Source: Vitis vinifera (taxonomy: Eukaryota > Streptophyta > Magnoliopsida > Vitales > Vitaceae). From it: a stretch of DNA of 64,000 nt. The stretch covers positions 1,892,501 through 1,956,500 of the forward strand of contig NC_081813.1 of NCBI RefSeq assembly GCF_030704535.1, given 5' to 3'. Of the stretch, positions 1 to 11,635 are shown piece by piece. Position numbers and translations under genes: made by a program. Under the pieces are notes generated by a model that worked only from the letters and a program-made list of their open reading frames with translations, ran no database searches and was not told the origin of the DNA. Numbering within the stretch: position 1 is the stretch's first letter; every line of letters begins with the position of its first letter.

Positions 1-2475
1 AAAAATTTAATTTGGTTTGGTCCATTCAATTTAGGAAAAATTGGACCATACAATTTAGAAAATTACAAATAAAAAACTTGGTTTAATACTAAAAAAACTA
101 AATATAAATTAAATGGTCTACAAACAAGGATTATGATAATCTAATCTAAAACTTCACCATATAATATTCCATATATATATATATAAAATAATTCAACCAA
201 AAATATAAATAATTACATGGTAATAAACATTATACTTAAAGTGTTATGGCATCATACATATATATCAAACAGTAAAACAATGTATATGCATATGACTTGA
301 CATGGTGCTCCTTGTTCATTCAATAGGTAATTGGAAAACCATGCCATATCAACTAGACATGTTCGTGCTCCCCTTAGTGATCTCTCTTCTTTTCAATCTA
401 GCCAAAATATGCTTAGAAACATATGAATCAATTTCGCCTTAGTGAGCCGCTCGACTAAACAAAAATTTTTGAGACATCCCATATACTTGATGTTGGGGCT
501 CCACCATCAAGCCCAATTGGGCTCTCCAAGTCCTACTCCTAATTTGGACAAGCAAAAGACATCTAAGTGTTGTGCTTTTAGTACCTTCAAGAGAAGCATA
601 GGTGGTACATAATGCAACAATATTAAACTCAAACAACTTCCCTTATGAATGAAGGTGAAGATAACAACTTCCCTTACTATTTAAAAATGTTCTTTTAATG
701 ATGTGAGATATGATTAACGAAGGTATCAAGTGAATATGTGAATGTGACTTCTCATTGCCTACATTAGCATATTAACCTCTTCTTTCATCGATGGTACCAA
801 GTGAATGCTTTCACTGATGGAAAAGAGATTTTCTCCGGCATCCCTAACAAGTGGGTATTTAACCCAAGTTGGGTATAGTATAATAAAGAAATAGTGATAA
901 GATTTCAAAAGACTTTCATTAAAATAAAATAAAATAACTAAGATCATCTCAAGGGCTTTGTGAAAAGAGAAATCACTATTTTTATAATCATGATGGATCT
1001 ATTTACATATTTACCCTCATACATCATTTAGATACATGGAATATTTGTGTAGGTCTAATTGGTAATGCGAAATTCAGGTATTAACAAAATCTAAAATTAA
1101 AATAACTATTTGATTTTGTTTGATTGGATTCAATCTTTTTACATTCATCATTTTATCAATTTTTTTTTTTTGCCTAATTGGAGAATTTTTTACTTTTAAT
1201 AATTATTTTGATTAAGGGTTCACTTTAGTGGACCTCTCATTCGAAAGAATAAAAGAGAAGAAAGAAAAATTAGTCTTACACACGATGTACTTAGACTAAC
1301 TATTGTTTAAATGATTGTCCACGTATTATAACTTGGCTAACCATTGTTTAAATTATTGTTAAATTTAAATTATTAGTCAAACTACAATCTCGTTTATTAT
1401 TTCACATTTAAATATTGAAAATGCGATACACCTTGAATTTAAGTTATTGCCCTGAATCATTAATCAAACTATAATTAAGGTTATGATTTCGTTCAAACGT
1501 ACTCATTTTGACATATTAGAAATGCAATAGACTTTAAATTCTATAATTTCTATAGAGGTGGCAACAAAAGTTATCGTCCACCATCATTATTCTAACCACA
1601 ATTAGGGTTATTATTTCACATAAATATACTCATTTTAACATATTTAAAATTGGATAGACTTGAATTCTATGATGGTATGTAATAGTGATGATTTTTTATA
1701 AAAATGATCATAAAAAATTAATCATTGGACATAATGAAGCACGGTAAATGCTCTTGATTTTTTAATAAATTAATTTTTTTTTAATATAACTTTTTTGAAA
1801 CTTATCATCGGAAATATGAACATGCAAGATAGACTCCAAAGCCATATCATTTCAAATAAAAATTTATATTGATTTGACTTTTCCTTCTATATCATGTTCT
1901 ATTTTTATCATGATATAAATCACAATTTGAAACTATATTAATGACCCAAAAGAATTAAATTCACTCTTGTTAATCCAAAAGATGTACATGATCAAACCCT
2001 CCAACAAATCCCACCATTGTTTGGGACTTAGGAGTTGGCCACAATCCATACTCGTAGAACCCATTATCTTCCAACCAACCCCATCTAATAATTGAACTAC
2101 AATTGATGACTTGAAAGGATCACATTTAATTTAAGTACATATACAACCCATAATAAGCTCATAAGATGGGTTGGAGATGGCCCCCCATCAACATCCAGTG
2201 TGGACATTTTAGTAGACTTCCCCATCTCCCACCAACCCCAGCCCAAGAATTGAATTTAGCATTGATGGCTCAAGAGAATCGAATCCAATCTTGTTGATTC
2301 AAAAAACAAGAATGTACATGAACAACCCACAATGAGTCCCCACAAATACTTTGAAGTTAGCATCAATACTACTCATCTATGGTGGACAGCCTTGTGGATT
2401 CCACCATCTCCCAACCAACCCTTTTCAAGAACTAAAAGGGCTTGATTCAATTGGGTTACCACACAATTTACCTTT

Positions 2476-2523
2476 CCCAAATGGCATTTTCTATTGGGTC
2501 CCAAATGGCATTTTCTATTGGGA
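2476..2523. repeat. 24-bp tandem direct duplication
   Basis: The unit starting 'cccaaatggcattttctatt' occurs twice in succession with a 24-bp period. The copies are identical except in the last bases (gggt against ggga). Confidence 0.85.
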
Positions 2524-2652
2524 CCCAAAAATCACCCATGAACATTGATCATTGCCTATGGCCCCCCTACCTCTCCTGGATATATAGTAACCCCCTTATT
2601 ACATTTTGTACACACATTGGTAAAAGAAGGGAGGCAAAGAAGAATCATGGAG

Positions 2653-2720
2653 AATTCAAGGGATAATTCATGGGTCCCACAAAAAATGTATATAATTCAA
2701 GGGATAATTCATGGGTCCCC
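2653..2720. repeat. 27-bp direct repeat, period 41
   Basis: A unit beginning 'aattcaagggataattcatg' is present at 2653-2679 and again at 2694-2720, separated by a 14-bp A-rich spacer. It looks like a small local duplication; no function is evident. Confidence 0.85.
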
Positions 2721-2936
2721 ATGGAAAGAAAGTATATTTATCTCTATTGTCTTTATGTGGAGTACCTATGAAGTAGGATAATTGTGTCAGCTTGTGATGC
2801 CCCCAAAAGGGTGTTCATTTTTTGCTTTCATCTCTTCAATTAGGTGGGGTTTTTTTTTTTTTTTTTCTCTTTTTTTGTCGTCATTGTAAAAATGTGCCCT
2901 AAAAAAAGGTTCTTCTAGCAAGGGCAGTTCAAGCCT

Positions 2937-5900
2937 TCAAGAGTAGTCTCTTCTCCTTTTGACCCAAACAGGCATCCTTCTCTTCATTCTTACTGTGGGG
3001 AAGTTGACAATTGAATCATCCTCAGCCACCCACCTATTTGTAAAACAAGAAAGAAAACTCAAATATAGCATTGAATTAATCACCATTTGAATAATTAAGG
3101 AAATATAAATGGCTTTTTGAACAAAATTTCCCAAAATGAAACTCTCGCAACTCTTTAAAAAAATAATGAGCTTTTTGAAAGATAATTATGTTTTAAGAAT
3201 AGTTAAAGTTGATGATGAATCCAAGATTCACATATTTTGCATAATTAATATCAAATACATGAAATACGAGAAACAAAAATACTCTTATCAAATGTCACAT
3301 TTGATGACACATAAAATGTTGACTTATATTCGGTTGTCATGTTTAGAAGATTATTTTCTTGTACTTTCATCGAATCATCATTTTATGTGTCACCTGATAG
3401 GATATCTAATAAAGACATTTTGATCTCTCAAATTTTATGTCATTAGCATCAATTATGTAAAAATGTAAAATATGAGATGAATTATTGACTTTAGCTATCT
3501 CTAAATTACAATTCTCCCTATCCTAAGACTTACATTAGCTAAGTTAAAATGCAATATTCCTTAAGCCCGAGTGGAACTCTAGAAAAACCCTAATTTGTAT
3601 AAACCCTAAAAGAAAATTAAAGAATTGGGCTGAGTCTAAATCCACTTTTATCTTCTTCTTATTCACTTTTTAGCATAAATTTAGGATCTAGTAAATTAAA
3701 AGAAGCAATAAACCAAGTCTAAGGGCAGTGAATAAGGGTTGATAGTTGCACATTGTGAATGAAAAAGACCTACCAAACACCATCTATCACAGCTCAAAAA
3801 CAGACTGGCATAATGTTATATAATATATCATGAAGTACTGTTCACAACAGACTGGTAAATATCAATATCTGATAGCTAGGCATTTGACTAGTCATACCCC
3901 CCCTTCCCCCTTTTTTAATATATATGTTCCAAATCAAGGGGGGACATGGGCCATGCAGGCACAGAAAGAGAAAGGTTTACAATCAATGAGTTTTTACATG
4001 TAAAGTAAATGGCCCTCTTTCATGGAGTCTGTGAGGCTTTCTGAGCCCAATGTGGCAGAAAGTTGACTTGTCTGTTTGTTATGATTTTTGGTTTGCCCAT
4101 ATGGGAAAAGTTGTAGCTTAGTGAAGACACTCATTATTAAATGGTCTGATCACGAAAAAACAAGGGTGCATACCATGAATTAGCTTCCAAAAAAAATAAA
4201 AAATCAATACCCTCATTCTTGAGTCTTCACTCTCTTGAAATTTTCTATACTATTTGTAAGTTTTGACAGGGTGATGTGATTCCATGGTACTAAAATGATG
4301 TTGAATCAAAAAATACCCACATGGTGAAAATAATAGTATTTGTTTGTATTTTAGCTTAATTCTCATTTATTTGAATTAAAGTCTTATTTATTTAATTAAA
4401 AGAGATGAAATAATTTCAATTTTCAAATCTATAAATCAAACCCTTCCCATATTTGATCCATTTTTTACATAAATATTTTTTAATATTAGAATTATTTTCA
4501 TATAACTTCTGAATAAAAAGATTACCTTTACAATAGCGCATTAGATTATTAATTAAAAATTATTTTATTCTTTTAATCAAATAATATTTTTAAAGTTAAA
4601 TCGTTATGTTTAGTAAGACATTATATTTGAATTTATTTTTTATTAATTTATTCCACTATCCATTAATCTTAAAACTCATAATTATCATGACGGAAAATTA
4701 ATAGTCTAACGAGAGTAAGAACATATTTGGAAGTGATTCTAGAAGTATTTCTAACATTTCTAACACTTAGATAAAAATTTTTAAGTATTATAAATATTAA
4801 AACCGCTTCCTAGAATCACTAACAAACAAGCTCTAAAAATTAGTCTAAAAGTGTTTTTGATGGTAAATTTAGAAAACATTTTTAATTTTTTTAACACTTA
4901 CATGATAAAAATTTTGAAATACTAAAAAAAATGTTATAAGCACTTTTAAGAATTACTATCAAATGGATTCTAAGAGTGCATTTAGTAGTGATTCTAAGAA
5001 ATGTTTCCAATATTTATAAAATTTGAAAATTTTCATTCTTCAAGTATTAAAAATACTAGAAACACTTTATATAATCATTATCAAGTGCACTTTAATAGTG
5101 ATTTTAGAAAGTACTTCTAATTGTTTCTCAGTACTTTAAAATTTTTTATCCAAAAAGTTTCTTTCAAGTGCTAAAAATATTAAAAATATTTTCTAAAATT
5201 ACTGAAAAATGGATATTAAAATGGGGTACCTGAATTGAGTAACAAAGTGGTGGAGGAAGATTGAAGCCTCCAGCCTGGCCAAGTCAAGCCCTGGACACAG
5301 CCTTTGTCCACCACCAAAAGGAGTGAAGCTACAACTGCTAATATTTTTGTCCTGTCACCCCAAAACCACCCACAACTTAGAACCCTAATCAAAGGCCGAA
5401 GGAAAAAAAAACAAAAAAGAACAATCAAACAAGTAATTAGTCCAAGATGAAGAAAAGGGTTCTCTTCTTACTTGCCACCTCCATGGGTTGAACTGATAAG
5501 GCCAGTCATACTGGCTTTCATCAAGATGGACAGACCGAAAATATGCGAAAACGCACCATCCTTTTGGTATCCTATGTCCCTTTATCTCCACATCCTTCAT
5601 GGCCTTCCTCATCACCCCTATAATAACGTTTCCCAACCTTAGTGTTTCTGTGATCACCTGTTTGATAAAAGCATCATTTACATCTTACTGTATATGCATT
5701 TATAACTTATATGTCCTCATTTCCTCTTCTATCTAATCATGAATCAGTCCAAGAACTTACCGTCTGCGTGAATGGTAGCGATAAGTAATCGCTCCAAGTC
5801 ATCGTCTCTCCCCGCTCGGCTTTTAGTCTCTTCAGTCTCATGTTCTCCTCCTGACAGTCACCAAGAATTTGTTTAGAAGCTTGTGGAACTTAAGACAATT

Positions 5901-7426
5901 TAGCCTGATGATAAGTCGCATACCGTCAGTTGTTGGAGGGCTGCAGGGCAATCGGAGAGGTATTTGATCGCGAGAGTCACGAGAACTGGTACTGAATCCT
6001 CTCCAGGAATCATCAGATCGATCATATTATCGGATATGAGGGTATCGGTCAGTAGTTGGCTTGAGTCATTGAGGAGAACATCCAGAACATCTTTGGGGAC
6101 CTTGGAGGGTTGGTTGATATTTCTCCTTTCTTGGATGATTTTTCCTACTAATTGAACCATTTTCTTCTTGGCCTGCAACCCTAATTAGTCCTTTTATTCA
6201 TAAGAGTACTCGGTACAGATTGGGGAATATGAAGAATGAATTCGATTAACTTGCCTGTAAAGATCTGTAAAGCCTTGTTCCGGGTATGTTTACAGGCAAG
6301 GACATGAGGCCTGAGATGAATTCCTGGAACTGTTTTCTTAGAAACTCCATTTCTTCACCTGGATTCAAACTGATCAGTGCCTTCACTAGGACTTGAAAAG
6401 CAATCTGAAAGAACAGAAAGTGGGAAAATTCTTAGTACTTTTTCTTTTGTTCTGTTTTTTCAAAAAAAGAACAGAAACACAATAATTATGAATCCATTTT
6501 TCCAGACAGTATGATTCTAGGTAAAGTTATTATGAATCCCCCCAACACTCAATTCAGGTTTTGGCTGTCTTCCAAAGATTCCATTCACTCTTTCTCACGG
6601 GGAGTTGTCATTTTTCTTTGCTTTTCTTTTCTTCTCTTTTCTTGTCTGTTTGGGGCTCTTACTTTTGTTGCAAAATGAGAAAGAGGGGGAGAGCTAGCTA
6701 ACATTTTTTGCTTCATCCTGGATGAAAATGGGGTGATCATCTCTCCAAGACCCCATTGATTTCTGAATATAACTCTCCATTTCTTGAGTGATTTGAGCTT
6801 TGAGATGTGGGGATTTGAAGAAGGCTCCAATCAGTCCATGGACTCTCCTCTGCAAGCTTCCATTGATGAGCAAAATGGAGGACTGCCCCATCAGCTCAGT
6901 GAGAGATTTAGGGTAAGATGGCACAAAGGCCTTTGAATCACTCTGCAACACAAATCTACTCACTTCTGCATCAATGGAAACTATTGTTGGGCTCCCAAAT
7001 ATGTGAGACTTGAACACCTTTCCATACCTGCAAAACCCCACAAAAAAATGATGAAATACTCACTAGCTTAAGCTTAAGTATCAGCTGATAAACCTATACT
7101 AATTACGCGATAAAACCCGGTATTCATTCCAAAGAATATATCATATCAAAGTATGGTATGCTTCAATGGTGCATGAGAAAGTAGTAAACATGCAGAACTG
7201 CTTGAAACAACACTCACATGCGACGCCGCCGCTCCATGAAGCTCTCAGGGCGGTCTGAGTAGGCACAAGAGATGAACTCTAGGGTTTCGCCGATAAGAGG
7301 CCATCCAAGAGTTCCTAGAGGAAGTGATGAGCTTGGTGATGATCTGATTCTAGATCTGTTTCTGTAGAGAAGAATTATGGTGGACAAGAAGATGGCTGTC
7401 AAAAACACAATCCACAAGTTGTGCAT
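2937..7426 (-). CDS. CYP90D1: Cytochrome P450, CYP90D1-type brassinosteroid C-23 hydroxylase
   Basis: Eight exons (minus): 7426-7218, 7027-6703, 6404-6255, 6172-5924, 5850-5761, 5657-5472, 5351-5230, 3033-2937. Phases close to 475 aa. An N-terminal membrane anchor (about residues 3-21) is followed by the proline-rich hinge [14 protein letters not shown]. The I-helix carries PGEDS (284-288), the ExxR motif is ETLR (345-348), FNPWRWQ precedes the haem loop, and the haem-binding [10 protein letters not shown] places the thiolate Cys at about 422. Family knowledge: CYP90D1 and CYP90C1 hydroxylate C-23 of brassinosteroid intermediates in the ER. The match follows Arabidopsis CYP90D1 exon for exon. 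The first ATG of the open frame is used; the frame extends upstream only from a GTG. The last exon lies 2.2 kb away behind an intron with MITE-like repeats. Intron 3 has a GC donor (6254-6253). CYP90C1 is the only close alternative. Confidence 0.93.
4725..5215. repeat. Cluster of MITE-like inverted-repeat units in CYP90D1 intron 7
   Basis: About four degenerate units of 110-130 bp follow one another. Each starts with something like 'gtagtgattctaagaaa', passes through 'aaaattttaagtatt', and ends with the complement, roughly 'cctagaatcactaac' (4811-4825). The unit ends are thus inverted repeats, as in non-autonomous hAT-type MITEs. The same units recur at 49785-50135. Assignment to a transposon superfamily is inference. 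Confidence 0.65.
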
Positions 7427-7445
7427 TTTTTGATATTTTTCCACA

Positions 7446-7451
7446 CACACG
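7446..7451 (-). promoter_or_regulatory. Candidate BRRE (CGTGTG) just upstream of the CYP90D1 start
   Basis: Read on the minus strand the bases are CGTGTG, 20 bases before the ATG at 7426. CGTG(T/C)G is the brassinosteroid-response element bound by BZR1, which feedback-represses brassinosteroid biosynthetic P450 genes in Arabidopsis. A single hexamer is weak evidence; here it lies in the 5' leader. Confidence 0.3.
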
Positions 7452-9099
7452 TTCACTCTAACTTCCCTTAAATATGATTAATCATGGTGATGACAATGGC
7501 GGTGACGATATTATTTTGCTTACGAGAAATGAACATGTGTATGTGTGCGTGCACGCGTGTAACAAAGATAGATTATGAAAGGCAAACTAGTTTGTTGTGT
7601 AATGGAAACACTTTTATAAACTTTATGATCATATTTACCCTAATTTCATCAATTGAATTTTACTTTCTTAGTTAGGTCTAGTTAGCTACTTTATTAAATT
7701 TAGGGTTTAAGATTAGTGTTAGGATTTAGCGGGGTTGGACCATCACTAAATTACTTTTGTTAAACTTAGAAACAATAATTAATAAATATATAGCTTGACT
7801 GTAATGATACGATCGAGATTCGATTTAAGTCTTTGGAAGATGTAGGTAAGCGAGATAATGTAAATCTAACCTTGATTTGGAGCATTTTCATGATATGGGT
7901 CTTGATTGAGGTTAATTAGTTTGTTAATTAAACACTTTGAAATATATCATTAGTTTAAGTATGTCCTCTTGAGACAATTTTCCTTTAGTTTAGGAACTCT
8001 TTTTGACTTTTAAAGTAGTTTATGTTATTTTTGATACCATAAACCAAGAAAAAAATTGAAATTCATTTTACTTTTTTTTTCTTAACCCTTAGAATTCTTT
8101 CCATACTTTAAATAACAACCTCTTATTCCTATGAACAACTCAAAAATAACAAGATGTTCCTATCTTACAAGGAAAAAAACATTATTAGTTTTTAATTTCT
8201 TCGCATATTAATTAAAGGTCTAGCTAAAACCTTTTCAACACTAAATATAATATTCGAATGTTAAAATATTTTTTAAGATTGTTTGGAAAATTAAAAAAGA
8301 AAACAAAAATTGGGTTTAAGTTTTTTTTTTAATAATTATAAAATTTTATTTGTATAAATGCCAAACAAAATAGATCTCTTAAAAAAATAAAATAAAAATA
8401 AAAGTTTAACTTGATAAAAGTGGATCCAAATAAAGCTTAAATATTCTTATAAAGTACATTTTTTACTTTCAAACACTTGCATTAATATCAAGGAGTTAAC
8501 AGCCAAGTGTTAATAGAAAGGGCACAAGTGACCCACAAAATGTGACCCCATTAAATGAGAGTCAAATTAGGGATAACATGGTGCTTAGTAGGTGAAAAGG
8601 GCAGCTAGAGAAGAACATGTTAAAATTGTCATCTATGGGGTTATTATGATATGTTTGTAAAATAGGCAAATAGATGTCCCCACATCCATGATTGTATCAT
8701 GGCACTGTGCCTCTCTCTCTCTCCCTCTCTGTGGGTTTGCAGTGCAGCTGGTGGCCTCGTGCATTCATGTGAGACTCATTAAATCCAACACATTCTCCAT
8801 CATCTTCCCTCAACTTTTGTCCCTAGCTCTCTTCCACCGAAATCATCACCCAATCCACACACCACCACCACACCACCAACACCACCAACTTAGCCCAACC
8901 TCTCATGTTACTTTCATTCTCCCCCATTTCTTTCTCATTTTTATATGCCTTTGCCCCCCACCCCACTTGTGCCCCTCCTCTCTTTACCAAAAATTCTCTT
9001 TTAAATAAGGCTACCCCCACAAAATTAGGGCATTTTGTGGAATCCAACATTGCCCTTTGCTTGTTCTAATGAATACATGGTTTGTTGTTTAGGGATATG

Positions 9100-9800
9100 C
9101 CATTTGACCACACCCAAAAAATAGGGGCTTTGGGGCTCAATGTTGCCCTTCATTTGACCTAGGATGGCATAGTTTAGCGATGGACAGTGTTGTCTTTTGC
9201 TTATGAATAGCCTCAAGTAAGGGCATTGGAAAGCCCATATTGCCCATGGTTTCATTATACAAGATGTAGTTTAGGGATGGGCAATTTTGTCTTTTTCCTC
9301 ATACAAGAATTTGGGGCCAACATTACCCTTAATTTTGCTAAGCATGGCATAGTTTAAGGGTGGTTAATGTGGTCTTTTCATTATGGGTATATAGCCTCAA
9401 ATTCTACAAATAAGGCCATTGAAAAAAGCCAATATTGCCCATAATTGCACTGACCATGATATGGTTTGGAATGGACAATGGTGTCCTTTTATCATGAATA
9501 CCCTTGACCACCCTTACATAAGGGCACTTGAGAGAGGGTCTATAATGCCCTAAATTTTCCTAACCATAGCATAGTCTAGGGATGGACAATGTTGTCTTTT
9601 TTCTGATGAATACCCTCAAAATAACAACACAAGGCCATTCTAGGGATGAAAAATATAGTCTCAAGGGTACCCAAAACCTTGACCAACCCCACAAATAAGG
9701 CCACTTGAGAAGCCAACTTTGCCCTTAATTCCACCAAACACAACATAGTTTAGGGTTGGACAATGTAGTCTTTTCACATGAATACCTCCAAATAAGGGCT
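9100..9800. repeat. Degenerate minisatellite-like array, unit about 85-170 bp
   Basis: The anchor 'catagtttagggatggacaa' followed by 'tgttgtctttt' recurs in diverged form near 9166, 9262, 9348, 9460, 9570 and 9742. Between anchors are diverged copies of 'aataagggcattg', 'agccaatattgcccttaat' and 'gaataccctcaa'. Spacing is irregular (roughly 84 to 172 bp), so the array is old or was built by unequal events. No open frame runs through it. Confidence 0.75.
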
Positions 9801-11635
9801 GTCCAAATCTACAGAGAATAATAAAATTAAAAGCCCATCTCTTTTTTTGGGACAGCTTAATAATCCCATCTTCTTTAATTCCAATGCATCCCACTTTGAC
9901 TGGTTCCAACTAAATATTCAATTCCCTCCATGGCTCCATATTGTTTTTTATCCTAAGCTCCATTTCTCCACATTCTTTATAGCCTTTCATCCAAGTACCT
10001 AACTTCTGATGCTCATGTACATAACTTTTATTTATTCAATAAACAAATTAACCTCATTGGATATCATCATTCATTCCATCGTATTGCTCAGCTCCTTCTC
10101 TTAACTTTTTTGTTCATTGATTCTGCCATATCTTTTGCTTGAGAATCATAGAGAATATTTTTTTCTAATTTTTTAGTAATTTATGGGTGAATAGGGAGAG
10201 AAATCTAGTAAGGATTGGAAGATGGGCAAGCCAACCTTTAATGATGGGTGTAGTTGGGATTTTTTTATGGCAAGAAAGAAAACTTTATCATACCCAACAA
10301 AAATTAAAGTACGTATTTGTGAATGAAGTACATTTGTCCAATAATCATAAGGATTTTTCAAACATGATTTAGAAGAAGTACCTTTATCGATCCGTCTACG
10401 AGGAAATCATGAAGAATATCTCAAGCATGAGATTGAGAATGAAGATGAATTATAATAAGAAAGATTGCAGGATGGAGAAAGAACCCAAGAAAAATGGTTT
10501 TTTTTTATCTTTTTCCTTTTTTGGGGGGGATTTTTTCATTAAAAAAATTTAATGATTCTGAATTTTGTTCAGTGGTGGTTGTTGGTTGGATTTTGGAAGC
10601 CTGGATGTTGTGGGAAGAGGATCAAGGTGGGCATAAGGGGGTGGTGTCCACATCCTTCTGGGGAATGGTGAAGGCTTGCAAGTGGCTCTCTACAAGATAG
10701 GGAATATGCTCTATATTTTGAATCCTTATGAAACACCCACATGAAATTGAAATTCATTGCCGTGGGAAAGTGAACCTAGTCAACAGAAAGAATTCTTTGT
10801 TGCAGGACTTTTATAATCTCAGCATTCCAAACGGCCCCTTGCAGCTTTTTCTATTCCCTTTTTGGACTTTGCAGCCCCCTGGCCCTGTGCCATGGCTCAG
10901 ATGCTAAAATGCTAAGGTGGGTTTGGGATTTGAATGTAGTTATGATGTATCAATAGAAAATAGAGCAACTGCAAAAGAAGAAAAAAAAGATATGATGGAA
11001 GTTTGGGGGAATTAATGGGTATTTGATATAAACTCCACAGCACCCACATACATATATAGGCTTGAAAGTATGAAAGATACAGGTTTTCATTATCCAGTGA
11101 TGCCAATAAACAGAAGATCACCAAACAAACAGGGCACTGAATGATACTACTCACTGTTGACAAAATATAGGTCTAGCTGCATTATCATAGACAAAATCTA
11201 GTTAGTTCTCAATAGAAAATCCAGCTGAAGAACACTAGCAGCTATGCAGCATGTGTGGACATACCTCTGTGACTACTATCTGATGATGGGTTCTATCCAG
11301 ATTTATTGGAGAGACAATAAAAAGAAGTCTATACGAGAGATGGGTATGATGAGGCTTGTGCCTGAAGAGCAAGGAAATACCAGTGGGCACCACTCTTTCT
11401 CCTGATGACATGAGCGTCATCGTTGTAACACACTCCACAGAGAAACGAGTAAAGAGCTTCTGCAATAGACAAAGAAAAAGACAATCTGGCAGATTTCATC
11501 CCTAAAGGCACATGTTTTCAGGAAAATGATTGATTATTCACAATATTCCAAAGGAACAAGGTACAAACTTCATCATCCAGAAAAGAAATTTGATTCAATC
11601 TTCAGTTTGATCAAACAAGAATATATGTTCAACAA

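Larger units (their letters stand above)
1..2936. other. AT-rich intergenic region downstream of CYP90D1
   Basis: I see no gene here; the longest open frames are short and low-complexity. Between about 1940 and 2420 there are degenerate repeated blocks that share a core reading roughly 'caatcttgttgattcaaaa' followed by 'gtacatga' and 'cccaccatc', at about 1960 and 2290. A 24-bp direct duplication and a 27-bp direct duplication lie at 2476-2523 and 2653-2720. A poly-T run sits near 2850-2866. The last part, up to 2936, is probably the 3' UTR of the P450 gene. Confidence 0.6.
7427..11635. other. Intergenic region between the CYP90D1 promoter and gene 2
   Basis: No gene can be supported. The first few hundred bases are the promoter and 5' UTR of the minus-strand P450, with a candidate TATA-like 'tttataaa' near 7613-7620. 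A CT-rich stretch lies at 8705-8730. The degenerate repeat array is at 9100-9800. The remainder is AT-rich with only short frames that resemble nothing I recognise. The 3' UTR of gene 2 should occupy the last few hundred bases. Confidence 0.55.

Noticed and set aside
8688..9008. 106-codon plus-strand frame and its 75-codon antisense partner
   Set aside because: Composition is driven by CT-rich and CAC-rich low-complexity DNA, with open frames on both strands.
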